Shown here: positions 16,808-24,310 of the stretch, in pieces
How the letters are laid out: the number at the start of each line of letters is the position of its first letter
Position numbering within the stretch: position 1 is the first letter of the stretch
Assembly (NCBI RefSeq): GCF_900104795.1
Contig: NZ_FNTG01000002.1
Span: 2,480,001 to 2,544,000 of the forward strand
DNA from: Burkholderia sp. WP9
GTDB taxonomy: Bacteria; Pseudomonadota; Gammaproteobacteria; Burkholderiales; Burkholderiaceae
Direction of reading: 5' to 3'
Length of the DNA: 64,000 bases
Notes under the pieces: generated by a model
What the model saw: the letters and a program-made list of their open reading frames with translations, nothing else
The model's database searches: none
Told to the model about the DNA's origin: nothing
Program-made: the position numbers and the translations under genes

Positions 16808-16962
16808 GGTCGCTTTCTCCTCTGGTGGCGGGGAGACGAACCGGTGAACGCGCTCCAGTCCGCTTGCCCCAGCCGCAAAACAAACAAGGTTGAAACACGC
16901 AGCGCCCGCGTCGACCCGCGAGCGACTGCCCGAGCGTTTTCAAAATAAGATGCAGGAAAAGA

Positions 16963-17033
16963 TTTTCAAGCCCCTCATTTGAGGAATTTTTCTGGCTTGT
17001 TGTCGGGCTTGAAAAACCGATGACCGCCCTTAT
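16963..17033. promoter_or_regulatory. Divergent heat-shock control region: 11-bp inverted repeat and sigma32-like promoter
   Basis: TTTTCAAGCCC (16963-16973) and GGGCTTGAAAA (17005-17015) are perfect inverse copies, each holding the sigma32 -35 core CTTGAA in outward orientation. Rightward, CTTGAA (17008-17013), 13 bases, then CCCTTAT (17027-17033) fits the sigma32 pattern and drives the gene at 17068. Leftward, the -35 copy faces the Hsp20 pair, but no CCCCAT-like box sits at the normal distance. The arrangement may serve both promoters or bind a shared regulator. Confidence 0.5.
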
Positions 17034-17067
17034 CATCCGCGCACCAGTGTCACCCCAGGAGAACTCC

Positions 17068-17451
17068 ATGGAATTCGAAACAGAGTGGATAACTCTCGGA
17101 AAGCATCGGTTCAGGTTGCGCTCGACGAAAGGCTTTCCGACTGAAGTGATGCATCAGCTTGCCGGCGTCGTGAGACTGGCGGTCGATAACAACATGAGCG
17201 CGCGAGCCCGCATAGTCGAAATCGTGCAGCGGAAGGAGCAAAGTTATGACATATCCATAGGCACGACACTCGCCGAAGACCGCATTTGTGCGCCGCAACT
17301 TGAGGGCGCAATCTCAACAGTGATGGGACTGCTACCCGACCAGGTCAACGTTCTAGTCCAGACAGTTACGCAGGAAGAGGTAGACCTGCATTTCGGCGTC
17401 TATGAACGCATGCTGGCCGAAAAACTCGGTGTTGTGCCGCCTATCCAGTGA
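17068..17451 (+). CDS. Conserved-looking protein of unknown function, probably heat-inducible
   Basis: I do not recognise this 127-residue family. The start MEFETEWITLG follows AGGAGA at ideal spacing. The protein is soluble with no signal peptide or membrane helix. It begins with a strand-rich part (ITLGKHRFRLRSTKGFPTEVM) and continues with mixed alpha/beta sequence ending LAEKLGVVPPIQ. It has no Cys pairs or nucleotide-binding motifs. A sigma32-like promoter lies just upstream and two chaperone genes are divergent, which suggests a stress role; this is inference from position only. Confidence 0.7.
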   Translation: MEFETEWITLGKHRFRLRSTKGFPTEVMHQLAGVVRLAVDNNMSARARIVEIVQRKEQSYDISIGTTLAEDRICAPQLEGAISTVMGLLPDQVNVLVQTVTQEEVDLHFGVYERMLAEKLGVVPPIQ

Positions 17452-17610
17452 TAAGGTTGCGTGGCCCGTTGCCGCTCTCGGCCGCGGGTCCACTTCGGCT
17501 TTCCGGTCCGTTTGCAATCACGTGGAGCAGGATTTTGTGATTGCAGTCGATACTGGCCGTAGCAGCAGCCGTGATGCGGTTGCGAGGCCAACCCCGAAGG
17601 TCTCGTCCGT

Positions 17611-17967
17611 CTATGCGCTGCCGCATAGCTTCGCCACGGTTGTGAGAACGACGTTGATAGGCGCCGGCTTTTGCAGGCAGACGTGGTAACAATTCGCTTC
17701 ACGAGCGGCCGCTGGCGCTGCTGTATGAACAAGCACAGGAATGCGCGAAAGTTCGGGATTCGATTTGATATGACGGCATAGCTCCCGACCATCAACCAGC
17801 GGCATCATCCAGTCGGTGATGATAAGGTGCGGCCGCCAACCGTCCAGAATCCGGAGCGCCTCCGCGCCGTTCGCGGCGCATCGCACTTCGTACCCCTCTC
17901 CAATGAGAATCAGATGCCAGGCCGTCAAAATATCCGGCTCGTCATCGACAAGCAGAATCGAGTGCAT
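17611..17967 (-). CDS. Stand-alone response regulator receiver protein
   Basis: This 118-residue protein is a single CheY-like receiver with no output domain. The start is MHSILLVDDEPD. Acidic pocket D8/D9, phospho-acceptor D52 (LIITDWMMP), the switch Thr (VLVHTAAP) and conserved Lys (CLQKPAP) are all present, so phosphorylation is likely. There is no histidine kinase gene next to it. It lies divergent, about 550 bases upstream of the PYP gene, so a link to the light module is possible but unproven. Single-domain receivers usually work by protein contact, for example on kinases or diguanylate cyclases. Confidence 0.88.
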   Translation of the reverse strand: MHSILLVDDEPDILTAWHLILIGEGYEVRCAANGAEALRILDGWRPHLIITDWMMPLVDGRELCRHIKSNPELSRIPVLVHTAAPAAAREANCYHVCLQKPAPINVVLTTVAKLCGSA

Positions 17968-18513
17968 GAGACGACTGCCTATATGTGTTGAGTAAGCGGA
18001 TACGTGAGCGTGCAATTCGCGTTCCCGGTGTCTTCGCGCCGGTTACCCGTTTGCTGACGCTCGCTTATTTGGGGCAGCTGACCGGGGGGGCTGTTCAAAC
18101 GAACTTGGGATGGCTCGGGCGTCGACGAATGAGGACAGAGTGCTCCCATCGCAGAACTTATGTTGCGCCTGAAACGCGCGAGCAATTCGTACCTCCAGTA
18201 CGTCCTTCGTAAGCTCGCGGCAATTTGTGCAGGGCAACTCATGCGGATCCATAGAAAAGGCTGTTGTTTTGTTGGGCGGGTAGATCTTTCCTGGCCACGC
18301 TATGGCAACGCGGCGACAGTGCGCCCAATTGGACGTTATTACCGACAGGCTCTGGCAATCTCCAGCGCCGCTCTCGCGTTAAAGTTATTTCGTCGGAGGC
18401 CGTTATGCCGTCTATTGGGCGGTTTCTTTGGGGCAACAAGTTGTCGCTATTTTCACCAGAAGCAGCACTTGGAACTCTTTGGATAAATAGTCGGTACGAA
18501 CGAACTTGGTGTT
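17968..18513. other. Intergenic region before the PYP gene; no recognisable gene
   Basis: About 545 bases between the receiver gene and the PYP gene. Short open frames occur on both strands, but none resembles a known protein or has a convincing ribosome-binding site. I could not identify a clear sigma70 promoter. It must contain the control of the light module, since the next gene downstream begins a tightly packed transcript. Confidence 0.4.
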
Positions 18514-18906
18514 GTGGCGCCACACGGGATAAGCGTGAACGAAGAATTCGAGGCGGTGCGAATAGGGGAGCTGGCTGGATTGGATGCTGCCCGGTTAGAT
18601 GAAATGCAGTTTGGCGTCATCGGGTTAAGCCCGGATGCACTTGTCACGGTCTATAACGCGACCGAATCGAAGAACGCCGGATTGCGGGCGCAGCGAGTAT
18701 TAGGGAAACATTTCTTCGAAGAGGTGGCCCCGTGCATGAATAATTTCATGGTGGCGCAGCGCTTCGAAGACGAGGAGGCAATTGACGATATTGTTCCCTA
18801 CGTTTTGACCTTGCGCATGCGCCCGACCCCGGTGCGGCTCAGGCTGCTGAAAGCGCCGGACTGCGCGACGCGGTTTGTCCTGATTGAGCGAAAGGCGGCC
18901 CATTGA
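18514..18906 (+). CDS. pyp: Photoactive yellow protein homologue (blue-light PAS photoreceptor)
   Basis: PYP is a ~125-residue soluble PAS protein that binds p-coumaric acid by a thioester and responds to blue light. This 130-residue homologue aligns over its length with Halorhodospira PYP: MQFGVIGLSPDA for LAFGAIQLDGDG, VYNATES for QYNAAEG, VLGKHFFEEVAPC for VIGKNFFKDVAPC. Chromophore Cys69 is Cys74 here, and the phenolate partners Tyr42 and Glu46 are Tyr47 and Glu51, with identical spacing. Thr50 and Arg52 are changed to Ala55 and Leu57, which could shift colour or photocycle rate. The start GTG is weak; GTG 18535 is an alternative. Its stop overlaps the start of the diguanylate cyclase gene. 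Confidence 0.88.
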   Translation: MAPHGISVNEEFEAVRIGELAGLDAARLDEMQFGVIGLSPDALVTVYNATESKNAGLRAQRVLGKHFFEEVAPCMNNFMVAQRFEDEEAIDDIVPYVLTLRMRPTPVRLRLLKAPDCATRFVLIERKAAH

Positions 18907-20243
18907 ACGCGGTGAATCCAGACACGAACGACCTCGAGTCCGAATACGAGGCGTTACTCTCGTTCATGTACCTGTCCCCGGTCGGGATTATCCGCAGCGA
19001 CCAGGCGGGTCTCGTGGACATGATGAACCCCCTTGCCGCGCAGCTTCTCATGCCTCTGGTAAAAGGCGGCGGTATCGAGAATATTTTCGATAGCCTGGCG
19101 TCAGTGGCGCCGGAGCTTCGCAACCTGGCGGCCAGCTTTGAGGGCGAGCGGGGGGCAGTGTGTGAAAACCACCGGGTGTTTGTGACGCCGGCCAAAGAGG
19201 GGGCGGTCGTGCTCGCCTGTTCCATCATCAAGGTGGGTGAGAATCTGCTGATGACGGTGCTGACGGACATTTCCCGGCAGGTTGCGGCCGAGAGAAGAGC
19301 GCGGCAAACAGAATCGTGGCTGGCCGGAATCTACACGAGCGTCAACGACTTTGCTTTCTTCTCGCTTGATGCGCAAGGGCGTATTGAAAGCTGGAATCCA
19401 TCGGTTGAACGCCTGACGGGATTTGGCGAGACCGACGTCGTCGGGCACACACTCTCGTGCTTTTATGCCCGCGACGAGCACGTATCGCACCGTTCACCGG
19501 AGCATATCGCGCTAACGCGTGACGAGGGTTGGCACGTGGAGGAGTTCTGGTGTGAAACCAGGGGCGGTCGACGCTACTGGGGGCAGGTTCTCGTCGCGGT
19601 GCTGCGCGAAGAGGAAGGGGAGATAGCGGGGTATTCGGTCGTTCTGAGAGACGTGACGGAGCGCAAGGTGAGCAGCGACAACCTTGCGCGCCTGCTTACG
19701 ACCGACCACCTGACAGGCGTATCGAGCCGGGCCCACTTCTTTGAAGTTGCCGAATCCGAGGTGGCGCGCGCCGAACGACATGGGCGGGCATTGTCGGTCG
19801 TTATGCTGGACGCGGATTACTTCAAGCGGATCAACGACACGGCCGGGCATCAGGCGGGTGACGAGGTTTTGAAACGGATCGCCGGCGAAGCGAAGGGGCT
19901 GTTACGCACGTCCGACACGGTCGCGAGACTCGGCGGCGAGGAATTCATTCTGATGCTGCCGTCTACGACGGCCGGCGAGGCGTTGGTGGTCGCTGAGCGA
20001 CTGCGGGTTGCGGTCGAGCGGGCGCGAATCGAAACGGCGGTCGGGCAATTGAAAGCGACGATCAGTCTGGGCGTCGCGACATTGAGTCCTGCCAATCCGA
20101 CGCTCCAGGGATTGCTGGCTGCCGCCGACCGCGCGCTCTACGACGCGAAAAGAGCAGGGCGGAACTGCGTACGCGGCGAGGTTTTGGAGCCGGCGGGCGA
20201 AGCATGCTCCGCCTGCGAAGAAGCCAACACACCGGGAGACTGA
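18903..20243 (+). CDS. PAS-PAS-GGDEF diguanylate cyclase
   Basis: The enzyme makes the second messenger c-di-GMP from two GTP. In 446 residues I see a first PAS-like region (~15-125, SPVGIIRSDQAGLVDMMNP), a second PAS/PAC (~140-255, DFAFFSLDAQGRIESWNPSVERLTGF ... YSVVLRDVTERK) and a GGDEF domain (~270-430). The active loop is GGEEF at 344-348, and an RxxD inhibitory site (RTSD) lies five residues before it, so the enzyme should be active and product-inhibited. No membrane segment. Its TTG start overlaps the PYP stop (TTGA), implying coupled translation and probably a direct functional link with PYP. GTG 18912 is another possible start. Confidence 0.93.
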   Translation: MNAVNPDTNDLESEYEALLSFMYLSPVGIIRSDQAGLVDMMNPLAAQLLMPLVKGGGIENIFDSLASVAPELRNLAASFEGERGAVCENHRVFVTPAKEGAVVLACSIIKVGENLLMTVLTDISRQVAAERRARQTESWLAGIYTSVNDFAFFSLDAQGRIESWNPSVERLTGFGETDVVGHTLSCFYARDEHVSHRSPEHIALTRDEGWHVEEFWCETRGGRRYWGQVLVAVLREEEGEIAGYSVVLRDVTERKVSSDNLARLLTTDHLTGVSSRAHFFEVAESEVARAERHGRALSVVMLDADYFKRINDTAGHQAGDEVLKRIAGEAKGLLRTSDTVARLGGEEFILMLPSTTAGEALVVAERLRVAVERARIETAVGQLKATISLGVATLSPANPTLQGLLAAADRALYDAKRAGRNCVRGEVLEPAGEACSACEEANTPGD

Positions 20244-20310
20244 CGGCCGCCCCGCAGCAGGACCAACGGCGTCAACCCTAATCAGCAAACAGTCAGCGCG
20301 ATAACACCAG

Positions 20311-21102
20311 ATGGATTCCTTCATGATTCGTAGCCCCGATGGGGTGGCGGGACAGCCGCAACGATGTTCCGGGTGCAGGGACATAACGCCCCTGCCGATA
20401 GAGATCGATTTCGCGTTTCAGCCCATCGTCGATGTGAGCGCCCAGGCTGTTTTCGCATGCGAGGCGCTCGTGCGTGGTGCGAGCGGGGAATCCGCGCACT
20501 CGGTGCTGTCGCAGATCGACGATGCAAACAAATACCATTTTGACCAGCGCTGCCGGCAGGTTGCGATCGCCAGTGCAGCCGCGTTAGGTCTCGACTCGTT
20601 TCTCTCCATCAATTTCATGCCCAACGCGGTCTATCGGCCGGAGGTATGCATCAGGAGCACTCTGGAAGCTGCGCAGACGCATGGTTTCCCGATTGAAAAA
20701 ATCATATTCGAGACTGTTGAGGGCGAACATCTGGCCGACCGCACACATCTGGTCGAGATTTTCAGGGCATACAAGACATTTGGCTTCCTGACGGCAATTG
20801 ATGATTTCGGAGCCGGTTATTCGGGGCTTGCTCTGCTGGTGGATTTCCAGCCCGACATCATCAAGCTCGACATGGGACTGCTCCGCGGTATCGACACTGA
20901 CCCGGTGCGTCAGCGCATCGTGCGAGGCGTGATTTCAATTTGCGACGATCTTGGTATCCGTGTCGTGGCGGAAGGCATCGAAACCAGGGGCGAACGAGAC
21001 TTCTTTGTTGCGCATGGAGTCAGGCTGATGCAGGGCTATTTTTTCGCAAAACCAGGTTTTAAAACGATTCCGGCAATCGATAAGCTAAAGTGCTTTACAT
21101 AG
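20311..21102 (+). CDS. EAL-domain c-di-GMP phosphodiesterase
   Basis: EAL proteins split c-di-GMP to pGpG. This 263-residue protein is almost only an EAL domain, with a short N-terminal stretch containing a Cys pair (RCSGCRD). Catalytic features are complete: E51-A-L-V-R, the Asn in SINFMPN, Glu in IIFETVEGE, the metal Asp pair in AIDDFGAGYSG, Lys in IIKLDMG, Glu in VAEGIET and Gln in LMQGYFF. It resembles the EAL part of blue-light BLUF-EAL proteins. It lies 67 bases after the cyclase on the same strand, so PYP, cyclase and phosphodiesterase likely form one operon that sets c-di-GMP in both directions. Confidence 0.92.
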   Translation: MDSFMIRSPDGVAGQPQRCSGCRDITPLPIEIDFAFQPIVDVSAQAVFACEALVRGASGESAHSVLSQIDDANKYHFDQRCRQVAIASAAALGLDSFLSINFMPNAVYRPEVCIRSTLEAAQTHGFPIEKIIFETVEGEHLADRTHLVEIFRAYKTFGFLTAIDDFGAGYSGLALLVDFQPDIIKLDMGLLRGIDTDPVRQRIVRGVISICDDLGIRVVAEGIETRGERDFFVAHGVRLMQGYFFAKPGFKTIPAIDKLKCFT

Positions 21103-21188
21103 CCATAAGCATGCTGGTCTGCTCGCAGTCCAGGTTACCTTGCACCTTTGATCTGGCTTGCTGACTGCTTTGTCGATTGGGCCGCCAG

Positions 21189-22184
21189 CTACCGGGTGGC
21201 GATTCGCTCGGCCAGCATCCGGCCGCTGTGCCACGCACCCTCCACTCTGCCGCCGTTGAGCCAATCGCCACACAATGCCAGGCCGCTGGCTTCATCCCAG
21301 ATGTATCCGGGCGCGGGCTCCTCGCTAGGCTCGGTGTCAGCAAATCGCCAGCGGTGTGCCGTCCATTCGGTGGACTTTTGGCCGCCGTGCAGCGCAAACG
21401 CTTCGAGCAGACAATCCGCGACACGTTCCGCGCTGGCGTCGATGTAAAGCTCGCTCCAGTCCGCGTTCGCGTGCAACAGCCATGTTTCGGGGCCGTTGCG
21501 CCCCGGCTTGCTGCTGTCGCGCGCCATCCAGCGCAGAGGCCCCTGATTGATGAAAGCGGCATCGAACGGCACCGGCACGCGAGCGGGCAGGCGCACCATG
21601 AGTGCCCAACATGGGCGCATCGCGGTCTCGCGTGCGAGCGCCGCCAGTCCCGTCGCGGCTTCACGCAGCAAGTCCGCCGCCTGCGGGGCGGGCATGGCGA
21701 GGACCACGACGTCGAAGCGATCCGCAAGCATGCCCTGTTCGGCTGACACGAGACGCCACTGTCGCCCATCCCGATGCAATGCCGTGACAGTGCAACCCAA
21801 GGTCACCGACTGAGCGTCAGCCAGAAACTTCGCGGGCGAGTTCATTGACGGCGTACCGACGAAGCGGTCTTGCTTGCTCGCCCATGCGGTTTGTGCGGAC
21901 CCATCGAGCACCGCGATTCGTGCAGGCCATATCGCGGCGACGCCCGCGTTCTGCCAACGCGCCACTTCCGCCTGGAAGAGCGGATCGCGAGCGGTGAAGT
22001 ACTGCGCCCCATGGTCGCACTGCCAGTCGCCTTGGCGACGGGTGCTCATCCGCCCGGCAGGCCCGCGGCTTTTGTCGAACACGTTGACCTCGAACCCGGA
22101 GCGGCGCAGCACCGTCGCGCATGACAACCCGGCGATCCCCGCACCGACGACGGCTATTCGTGGGCCTTTCCGTTTTATAGGCAT
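21189..22184 (-). CDS. FAD/NAD(P)-binding oxidoreductase of the renalase-like type found in light-response clusters
   Basis: This 331-residue flavoprotein starts at MPIKRKGPRIAVVG. The dinucleotide-binding motif VGAGIAGLSCATVLRRSGFEVNVFDKSRGPAGRMSTRR is followed by the family hallmark DHGAQYFTARD. The end GLALCGDWLNGGRVEGAWHSGRMLAERI closes the FAD site. Relatives commonly sit beside photolyase, MerR/LitR and folE genes and are light-induced in some bacteria; their reaction is not established. It faces the PYP operon and diverges from the MerR gene over a shared 223-base control region, as expected for a member of the regulator's target set. Confidence 0.85.
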   Translation of the reverse strand: MPIKRKGPRIAVVGAGIAGLSCATVLRRSGFEVNVFDKSRGPAGRMSTRRQGDWQCDHGAQYFTARDPLFQAEVARWQNAGVAAIWPARIAVLDGSAQTAWASKQDRFVGTPSMNSPAKFLADAQSVTLGCTVTALHRDGRQWRLVSAEQGMLADRFDVVVLAMPAPQAADLLREAATGLAALARETAMRPCWALMVRLPARVPVPFDAAFINQGPLRWMARDSSKPGRNGPETWLLHANADWSELYIDASAERVADCLLEAFALHGGQKSTEWTAHRWRFADTEPSEEPAPGYIWDEASGLALCGDWLNGGRVEGAWHSGRMLAERIATR

Positions 22185-22292
22185 GACTTCTCTCTCCAGG
22201 GTTCGCGGACTCGCAGGGACCCGCCACCAAAGCCAATTTCGCATTGAGGTGCGTCACAGTGACTCTGATTATGGAGTCTTGATGTCCAAGTA

Positions 22293-22359
22293 TGACACAT
22301 TGACGATCTTTTTTAACTTTGATGAGGCGACGCGACTCGCAATAATGATTCACATTGAC
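22293..22359 (+). promoter_or_regulatory. Repeated ACATTGAC motif in the oxidoreductase/merR divergent promoter
   Basis: TGACACATTGACG lies at 22293-22305 and a shorter copy CACATTGAC at 22351-22359, between divergent light-cluster genes. The 13-mer recurs exactly just before folE (23479-23491). A nearby GACTC-N8-GAGTC palindrome starts at 22261. These may be binding sites for the MerR regulator. A published LitR class II site of the TGTACA-N12-TGTACA kind, as I recall it, is not seen. Confidence 0.4.
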
Positions 22360-22407
22360 TCGAAACAGGAATATTATCCCGAGTCATGCAACGCTAAAGG
22401 AATGGCC

Positions 22408-23415
22408 ATGCCGTCGCCCTCCGTCGAAGACACGTCGCCCGCTCGCAATTACAGGAGTGGGGAGGCCGCCCGGCTCGCGCGGATGCCGGTCACGAGGCTC
22501 AGGCTTTGGGAGCGGCGCTACGAAGTGGTGGGCCCGGCCAAAAGTGAGGCCGGACAGCGCCTGTATTCCGAGGACGACGTGCGCCGGCTGGTTCTGATCA
22601 ACGCGCTGGTGCAGCGCGGCCACGCGATTGGAGCGATTGCGCGGCTCGAGCGCGAGCAACTCGAGTTTCTTGCCGCAGGGGAGGCGTCCAGCGGCAGATC
22701 GCGCCCCACCAATGCCAGTCACGAGGTCAGGTTCCGGCTCACGCTAGTGGGGGAGAACCTGGCCCGGCGCCTGGCTGAAACGGGTATCGATCTGCGGCGC
22801 TACGGCGTTGGCAAGCTCGCGGAGTATGCGGATCTCGCGGCGGCGCGCGAAGGCGCGTCATCTGAAGGGGAAGAGGCGAACCTTCTGCTGCTGCGTGTTC
22901 CTTCGCTGCATGAGGACGCCGCTTCGGACGTTCTCGCGCTCAGCGACGCCTGCGGCGCGGCGGCGGTTGCCGTGGTGTACGGCTTCGGTACGGGGCGCGC
23001 GGCAGAAGCGTTGCGCCTCGCGGGTGTGCGGCTGTATCGGGAGCCCGACAGCAGGACCGAGCTTCGCCAGATGCTCGGCGATCTGTGTCACAGCGCTCGG
23101 GTGGCGCATGAGGCCGGCGAAGCACCCTCCTGGTCGCGCTCGCCACGTCGGTACGACGACGCCGAGCTCGAAGCCATCGCTGCCCGCTCGTCAACGATTG
23201 CCTGCGAATGTCCGCGGCACCTTGCTGAACTGGTGATGCAACTGTCGACGTTCGAATCCTATAGCGACGAATGCACGTCGCGCTCGGCGCACGACGTTGC
23301 GTTACACCGGCATCTCGGCGACGTCGCCAATCGCGCGCGCGTGCTGATCGAGTCGGCGCTCGAGCGTGTGGTGCGCGAAGAAGGCTGGTCGCCTCAACCG
23401 CATCAGACGGATTGA
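22408..23415 (+). CDS. MerR-family regulator of the LitR/CarH type, lacking the cobalamin ligand
   Basis: LitR/CarH proteins repress light genes in the dark; the best-known ones sense light by adenosyl-B12. The N-terminal MerR helix-turn-helix (YRSGEAARLARMPVTRLRLWERRY) carries the WERRY motif typical of that group. The C-terminal ~200 residues fold like the B12 region (LLLLRVPSLHEDAASDVLALSDACGAAAVAVVYGFG), but the DxHxxG motif is replaced near VGENLARRLAETG, with no His. That resembles class II LitR of Pseudomonas putida, which needs a separate photosensor. I chose ATG 22408 because AAAGGA is well spaced; ATG 22402 is two codons earlier. Divergent from the FAD oxidoreductase and followed by folE. 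Confidence 0.85.
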   Translation: MPSPSVEDTSPARNYRSGEAARLARMPVTRLRLWERRYEVVGPAKSEAGQRLYSEDDVRRLVLINALVQRGHAIGAIARLEREQLEFLAAGEASSGRSRPTNASHEVRFRLTLVGENLARRLAETGIDLRRYGVGKLAEYADLAAAREGASSEGEEANLLLLRVPSLHEDAASDVLALSDACGAAAVAVVYGFGTGRAAEALRLAGVRLYREPDSRTELRQMLGDLCHSARVAHEAGEAPSWSRSPRRYDDAELEAIAARSSTIACECPRHLAELVMQLSTFESYSDECTSRSAHDVALHRHLGDVANRARVLIESALERVVREEGWSPQPHQTD

Positions 23416-23478
23416 GATGGGTCTTCGCGAGTCGGGGCTTACAGCGCAAGGTTTACAGCGCACGTTACGCGTACGGAT

Positions 23479-23491
23479 TGACACATTGACG
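23479..23491 (+). promoter_or_regulatory. Second exact copy of TGACACATTGACG, just upstream of folE
   Basis: The 13-mer ends 17 bases before the folE start codon. It is part of ATTGACACATTGACG, two ATTGAC half-copies eight bases apart. The position is too close to the start codon to serve as a normal -35 box for this ATG, so an operator role is more plausible. Shared with the oxidoreductase/merR control region. Confidence 0.35.
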
Positions 23492-23507
23492 TTGGGAGAA
23501 AAGTCTC

Positions 23508-24233
23508 ATGGAATCAGTCGCGCAGGACATACGCCACGGCCTGGAGCTGGGCGAGGGCGTGCCGCTTTCGCAGCGGATCAGATGTCGGCTTCTCAGTGCG
23601 GGAGCCCGATTCCACGCGAACGACAACATCGCCGACTACCTTCGCGAGGGAGAACTGGAGCTGCTGCAAAAGGAAGTCGCGGACAAGCTACAGGGCGTTT
23701 TGCGCTCGCTCGTCATCGATGTCGACAACGATCACAACACGCAAGAAACCGCGCAACGCGTGGCAAAAATGTTCGTTCGCGAAGTCTTTGCGGGACGATA
23801 CGACACCGCGCCGGCTGTCACCGAATTTCCGAATGTCGAACGGCTCAATGAATTGATGATCGTGGGCCCGCTGCGTGTGCGCAGCGCCTGCTCCCATCAC
23901 CTGTGTCCGATCATGGGCCGGGTCTGGATTGGAGTGATGCCCAACGAGAGTTCAAACCTCATTGGCCTGTCCAAGTACGGCCGCCTGATCAACTGGATCA
24001 TGACCCGGCCGCAGATCCAGGAAGAAGCCGTCAAGCAGATCGCGGATCTGCTCGAAGAACGCATCCAGCCCGACGGGCTTGCCGTGGTGCTGGAGGCCGA
24101 CCACTTCTGCATGCATTGGCGCGGCACGAAAGACGACGACGCAAAAATGGTGAACAGCGTGATGCGCGGTTCATTTCTTCGGGATCCCGCATTGCGTCGC
24201 GAGTTTCTGGATCTTCTGCCGGGTCGGAATTGA
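23508..24233 (+). CDS. folE: GTP cyclohydrolase I (FolE type)
   Basis: The enzyme turns GTP into 7,8-dihydroneopterin triphosphate, the first step to folates and pterins. The 241-residue protein has the full catalytic core: NVERLNELMIVGPLRVRSACSHHLCPIMGRVWIGV with the zinc Cys and His, SKYGRLINWIMTRPQIQEEAVKQIADLL, and EADHFCMHWRG with the third zinc Cys. A GGGAGAAAAG ribosome-binding site precedes ATG. Extra folE copies often lie in bacterial light-response clusters, where they may feed the folate antenna of photolyase; the position after a LitR-type regulator fits that reading. Confidence 0.92.
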   Translation: MESVAQDIRHGLELGEGVPLSQRIRCRLLSAGARFHANDNIADYLREGELELLQKEVADKLQGVLRSLVIDVDNDHNTQETAQRVAKMFVREVFAGRYDTAPAVTEFPNVERLNELMIVGPLRVRSACSHHLCPIMGRVWIGVMPNESSNLIGLSKYGRLINWIMTRPQIQEEAVKQIADLLEERIQPDGLAVVLEADHFCMHWRGTKDDDAKMVNSVMRGSFLRDPALRREFLDLLPGRN

Positions 24234-24310
24234 CTGGCAGGGCAGAAAGTGGGCCTTGGTGGTCGGTATTAAATGGCTGAACGTAGCGGGTACTTGTCGG
24301 GAGTGAGGCA

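Noticed and set aside
16945-16970. Leftward sigma32 promoter for the Hsp20 pair using CATCTTAT as -10
   Set aside because: Spacing from CTTGAA is too short for sigma32, so only the -35-like element is reported.
22300-22330. TTGACG read as a -35 promoter box
   Set aside because: No reasonable -10 box lies 16-19 bases downstream, and the copy before folE is too near the start codon.
22185-23507. Search for the LitR-type site TGTACA-N12-TGTACA
   Set aside because: No such sequence was found in the control regions; only the TGACACATTGACG motif stood out.
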